A DNA stretch of 64,000 bases from contig WACJ01000501.1 in the NCBI GenBank assembly GCA_008973525.1, forward strand, positions 62,001 to 126,000, written 5' to 3'. Positions 42,701 to 48,700 of the stretch are shown here, in pieces. The stretch comes from Stenopsyche tienmushanensis (taxonomy: Eukaryota; Arthropoda; Insecta; Trichoptera; Stenopsychidae). The first letter of the stretch is position 1, and each line of letters opens with the position of its first letter. The translations under genes were made by a program, and so were the position numbers. The notes under the pieces are model-generated. The model made no database searches and was not told where the DNA came from. It saw only the letters and a program-made list of their open reading frames with translations.

Positions 42701-45700
42701 ATTTTATTTCCGATAAAAGTCAATCAGAGGATAATTCAAGAGTAGGAAATATAAAATAGTTGTCTTTTCGTGAGTAGTTCTTAGAAATAAAAAGATAGGT
42801 AGCAGCGAGTTGTTATTCTTAAATAGAAAGCTATTCATCCCATTTCTCCCAAACAGATTTAAACCTCATTCGACGAAAATGTTAAGAGCTTATGTTGTTT
42901 TATGTATGCTATTGTACCTGATGAAAAGAAATCATTTCAACACTCGAATAAAAAACATATGGACTTGAGATATTTTCATAAAGTTTTGATTTTAATACTA
43001 TTTTTATATTTTTTTAAATTAACTGGTCATCGTGAGAAGTCTGTTTTTCTACACGTTTCGTTAAATAAAAGTATGCATCACAGATTAAACGATATGATCA
43101 TCTTAGTCGAGCGTTCGTTTTGGAAGAGTTGTTCTTGTGCTAAAATGGGCTTGTCACCGCAGATAGGCGAGACCGCAGACTATGAGGGCTGAGAATGTAT
43201 TTGATATTAATTTCGAAATAAATCTTATATAGTAAATACGGTAAGTTGTTATAGAATAAGTGGATAATTGCGACGCTGATGTCGATCTAATTTTCTTGAA
43301 AAAAAAAAAATCGAATTTGCTTTCTAAGAAAATTGCTTTCTACTTTTTTATAATGATGTGTATCTTCTGTATACTTTTTTTAAAAACTATACCACTTTTC
43401 TTTAATTTCCGTAACGACATTAGTTTTAGAAAAAATCTTACTTTATACGTACACAAAATTTCATGAATACACTTTTTTTTAAACAATTTTTAAAAATGAT
43501 TTCATGTTGGAATCCATCGTTAGCATCGCAAATATTCACAAATTCTACAAATTAAAAAAAGAACACAAATTTCTTGTGTTTTTTAACGACTTTGTCATAA
43601 TTCTTGTAAACACATGTTGCTAAATAACTGTATTGTGTGTAATTAACTGTTTTGAAAAAAATATTTTTAAAAGAGGAAAATAAATCTATTTCTTTTTACA
43701 AACAATGTGTTTCATTTTTACCTTCTTCAACAAAATACATCACAATAACTATAGTTTGGAGACCATTATATTTGCGATACTAGCGATAAATTCACACATG
43801 ATGATAAATCAATTAGAGTGATTAACAAATTAAAAAAAAATCTTATAAAGAACCAATTTTATTTTTATATGAACAAAAATCACGGCGCTAATAAGACTAC
43901 ACAGTTACGGAGCCCCGTTAAATAAACAAAATCAATTATATTTTTATTATTACTTAACATCATGACGATTCAATTCAATCTTCTATCTAAGAGATCAGTG
44001 CGTTACCTACAGATTTACAAACGAACAAACACTGTAAATATTTTAAATATGCGCTAAGAAAAATATTTGATTCAAATATACATTTATTTATCGAAACAAG
44101 GTTATCAATCTTCCCGAAGTCATCACCGAAGAAGGTACAAGATCTTCAAGACTGGTTTGCAAAGGAGCCGCTCTTCATTTGGCAAGATGGATGAAAACTC
44201 ATCCGGGGAGTGGATCCATTCCGCCAGAACCGGAACCCGAGGTATGTTAATATACATTTTATTTATTTACACTTCTGACACCAATGTAACGTGGGGGAGC
44301 GATACACACGCAAAAAGCGATATGTGCCGTTCTTTCAGACGCGTTCGCAACTCCACAGCATATGACGACACATTGCGTCTAAAGAGAGACGGAAGATATC
44401 TCTGTTAATCTGTATAGATTAACAGCGCTATTACGTGGAGGTGACATTTCGCCCACGCTACACTGGAATTGTTTTTTTCATCAAACGCTTGAGTAATTTG
44501 ACTGTCCTTCTAGATTTGGAGCACAGAGCAATTGCGAAAGAGATCAAAAGAGCTTAGGTTGCTGGATGTAGAACAGCTCGTCCCCAAGACATCGACAGCA
44601 ACTCAAATAACATTGGAGAAGTCTCCATCGGAAAATGATCATAGTCCGTCCCGTAGCACTAATTCAGATAGTCAAGTAAGTTTGAATTGTGATCAAGCCC
44701 TCTGTTTATAGGTAAATCCGTCACTGTAAATAGGTACTATATGTGTGGAGATGAATTTGTAAAATTTGTAGGGAGCTAACATTTTAGTGACGACCTGTCT
44801 AAATGGGAACTACTCTCGTGGACTCCCATTTATATTTCAAGCACCGCCCATTGTTTTTTCACTGACATGGACCCCTTGCAGATCAGAATTGACTCCTGGG
44901 GATTGATTTGAGAATGACTGATATAGACGGATGAAACCCTTTGGTATGAATGTATATTGAAGAGGCCCTAGTCTGTCTGTTCTCTAAGCCATCTTTGATT
45001 GATATAACCTAAATATTACATATAATCAAACTTTCTAAAAGATGTTCGAATGGTCGGAGGGTGGAATGTTTGCATGTCAATCAAGGTCTTTGTAGAACTT
45101 TAGCTTATATGATTAACGAGTAGGAATATTTTTGTTGTAGATCACAGTCAGATCCAGTCCAGTAGTACCCGAGACAGTATCCGTATGTCGACAGTGCCAC
45201 AAACGTTGCTTTTCCAAACCCAGCAGTCCTCTAGTGACTTCGTCGACCAAATCGACAGGATTAGCTGAAAAGCTGAGTAATTCGTATGCGTCGGATAACG
45301 ATACTCCACAAAAGAACCACATTTCCTGCCAAAAGAAAGAAGAGGAAGTGAAAACCTGCACCGAAAAGTGTTCAAGTCCAATTTTCGACACAGAGAGTAA
45401 ATCGAGCAAGTCGCCTGAAAAGAAGAATGCATTACAGACGATGTCCGAAATCAGATCCGCAATAATTAGAAGTAGGGAATCATTTTTTAAAAGCTCCGAA
45501 TCTAAGGAGGGGGGTTCGAGTCCTCTGAACAGGGCGTCGCCGAGAAGTCCCTGCTCTCAAAAGAGCGACAGTTCGCATTCCACCTTGTACAGCACTAACA
45601 GCCCTCTGTCTTACGCCCACACCACTTGCAGCTCCATAGCCTTGAGCAATTCCACCGGGAAGAAGTCTCTGAGTCCCGGAAGAGACTCGATCGCTTCGGG

Positions 45701-48700
45701 CGGCAGCAACGAAGAGACCGTCCAGTGCGTCATCGCCCAAGAAAAGTACCTAAACGAAGTGAAGTGCGTCGAGAACATCGTCCTGTCCAAGGGGAGTCCC
45801 TTTCGTTCTAGATTAAGAGAACCCAATAAAATATACATGGGAAAAACAATAGTGGAAAGAAATTCTAGTGCCTCAAAGAATCTAAATAAATCGATAGCTA
45901 GTGAATCGTCCTCTTATAGTATTGATAAAGTGATAAACTCTACGACTTCGATAAACGCCGACTTTTTCCCTAGTGCCATAAAAACGTCCATCAACGGCGA
46001 TCTCAGAAAGGACAACCCGTCCATAGATTGCGGGAGATCGGATTTCTCATGGGGACCATTGATGCTAATGGGTGAGCATCGTCGGTCGAGGACCTACGCT
46101 CGACAGACGAGCAATCTCCGACTGACTGCGTTTCAATTCCAGGGTTATCGGCCATCAACCCGGCAGCTCACCTGATGCAGCTGGACTCTCAGAGCCGCCA
46201 GCCGTCTCCGAGAACAGTACCGCGAAGCTCTCCACAAAAAATGGTGCCAAATATTTCTGTGGTTCCTCCAACGCCAGATTTCAAAAGCGAAACTAAAAAT
46301 TTACTACCTGTATGCCCCCACATATTTTTATTAAAAGATAATCTCAGCCTCTGGGTTTTACTACGTTTATTATTTCTTTTTCGAAATCTTCATATTTCAA
46401 GCCTTATAAATATATACAAATGACTTTAGCATCGCATTAACGATTAAATATATGAAAATTTCAGCAACACACATTAGAAGACTCTCCAGACGATTCGCCC
46501 ATAGCTGAAGAGCCGCCATATTTAGCATTAAAAAGGTACTGGACATACACATGAGATTTTTTTTTTTTGTTAGAGACTTTTTGAAAAATCTTTTGCGTTT
46601 TGACAGATATGGTACAATGTCCAGCTTAGAACGACTTCCTTCAGACGAAATGGACGATGCTCAGCTAAATTCAATTATTGAGCCGCAAGAAAAAGGTGAG
46701 CTACCAGATTTCATCCGATCATCTAATGGTTAAATAATATTCTGATTACATTTTTTTTCATGCAGAGACTGAAATATCCCAGGGAATTTTGGGCTGGACG
46801 ACACGGGCTGGGAATTATGTTGCCGAAAAAATGGCAATGCTAAATAGTTTAGCCGAATCAGGCGCAGCGTCTACGGGTGCATCGTTCCTAGAAAGGTAGT
46901 TTTCTTTTATTATTAAAATGGAAATAATTTTGTGACTGTGTACTACAATTCTTGTTACTTCAAGTGGCAGTTTGTCGAAAGAGAGGGAGAATCGTTTGTA
47001 CTCTCTCTGTCTCTTTCGCACACGCATGTGCATAGACAAGTTACGAACATGCGCTGCGCTGCCTCTACTGTCACTGAACGTAGCATTGAGCATACACTTT
47101 TTGCCAACTATCCAAAGCCAATAAGTACCTTGGAAAGAAATAGAATGTATCAAGTCAGGCAAATTACAAAAAATGTTAACAAATGAAAAAAAAAACAATG
47201 CATAAAGTCAACTTTTCCTAGGAGCTAAGAAATTTTACTTCTTTAGTACTCACATGATTTTTTTTTATAGATACCTTGGTGCCGGGGAATGGAGAACAGT
47301 TCGAGGAGTTACCGGAATCGAAAACGAAGGCGGGGAAGGTTCCGGAGCATCGGGGGAAGAAGCATGGGGTACTCCTTCATCTGGAGATCTGAGCGACCAT
47401 GCTTTTCCCGATTCAGATCACGCCACATTATCAGTAATTCAAAAATATATAAACTTATAGATTCAAAAGTAAAATGCAATGATAACTTATAATACGCGTA
47501 TTCCAGTCACCTACTAAGTCATCATCGTCTTGTCCCGGCGACGAAGACACCGAATTGATGATGGACGAACTGTTGATGACTCCGCCCATAGCGGGACCGT
47601 CGTTGCGGCCTTTGCTTCCCAGACTACTGACGTAATTTCATTATGTTGTATTTTTTTGAATTACATGCAATATTAAACAGCAATATAACCGAAGGACGAC
47701 GACGGTTTCCAGGAGACGATTGGAGCCGTTGATGGAGGAAGAAGGTTCGGACGCTTCGTCCACGAGCAGCGCGGAGGCGGCTTCGGAGGTCACGCCCAGT
47801 CCGACCGATCAGGTAATCTTGAGTCTGATGACAATCAATTTTGAATTGAATTACTTACTTGTCCGAAAACTAACGTTAGCGATTTTAAAAGAAGGTCTTT
47901 GTTTGTGTAGGCTCACACGAGAGCCGACAAGCAAAGATTTTCAAATAAATTATTTTTAATATATTTAAGTAATTATTGTTAGACATATGAACGTATTGTA
48001 TAGAGCTGGGGTCGACAAACGAGCATAAAAAGTTGCCAAGTCAGCAAATTAGAAACATAGACGTAATGTCGTTGGAAGCGGGAGGGATATGTAATTCACA
48101 ATCGAAGGTGTGCATTCACTCTCTCATATATTCCCTTAGCCATTGTTATAAACCTGTCTTGCAACAAAAACACTCACTAAAAATATGATAGGCTCGCTTA
48201 GGGACGACGACTGTCGACCGAAACCCCATCGTCGTTGACGCGGGAGAAGCGTTGTAGTCTTCGTTAGACGGTGTCAGAAGTAGGCGCAGAGCCTCCCCGC
48301 CTGCTTTCCTTCGTCTCCCGAGCCGAAGCGGGCTTTGAGAAAAATCGTGAAGTGTGTCGACTCCGGCTGTACGGTGGAGGGCCTTGCATTATTTTGATCG
48401 ATCAAGTATCGAGTAAAGAGATCGACAGTACCGCTCTTTTCGAAACGGGCGAGCGCGCTAGAGAAAAGAGCGGTAGGACAACGGTAGGGTTTAGTAACAT
48501 AGCGGCATGCCGTGTCGGTGTGCGTCGGTGTCGCCGGCAGGGCAGCGGCGCGGCTGGCGGTGTTGCTGACCCGCGGCCCCCCGAGGCTCTTCCCGGCCCC
48601 CCGCCCAGCCCCGACCGCACGCCCACCAACCCCCGACCGCCCCCAGGCCTTCCCGGACCCGTCTCGCTGCTGCGTGAGTATTCCCTCGCGTCCGTTTCGC

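Larger units (their letters stand above)
39214..44141 (+). other. Intron 14 or 3' flank of the short RhoGEF isoform
   Basis: No supported exon. It holds a TIR-bounded element, a second related repeat and an LTR piece. If the 39213 stop is used, the first part is 3'UTR; AATAAA at 39265-39270 is about 52 nt past that stop and could serve. Confidence 0.55.
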
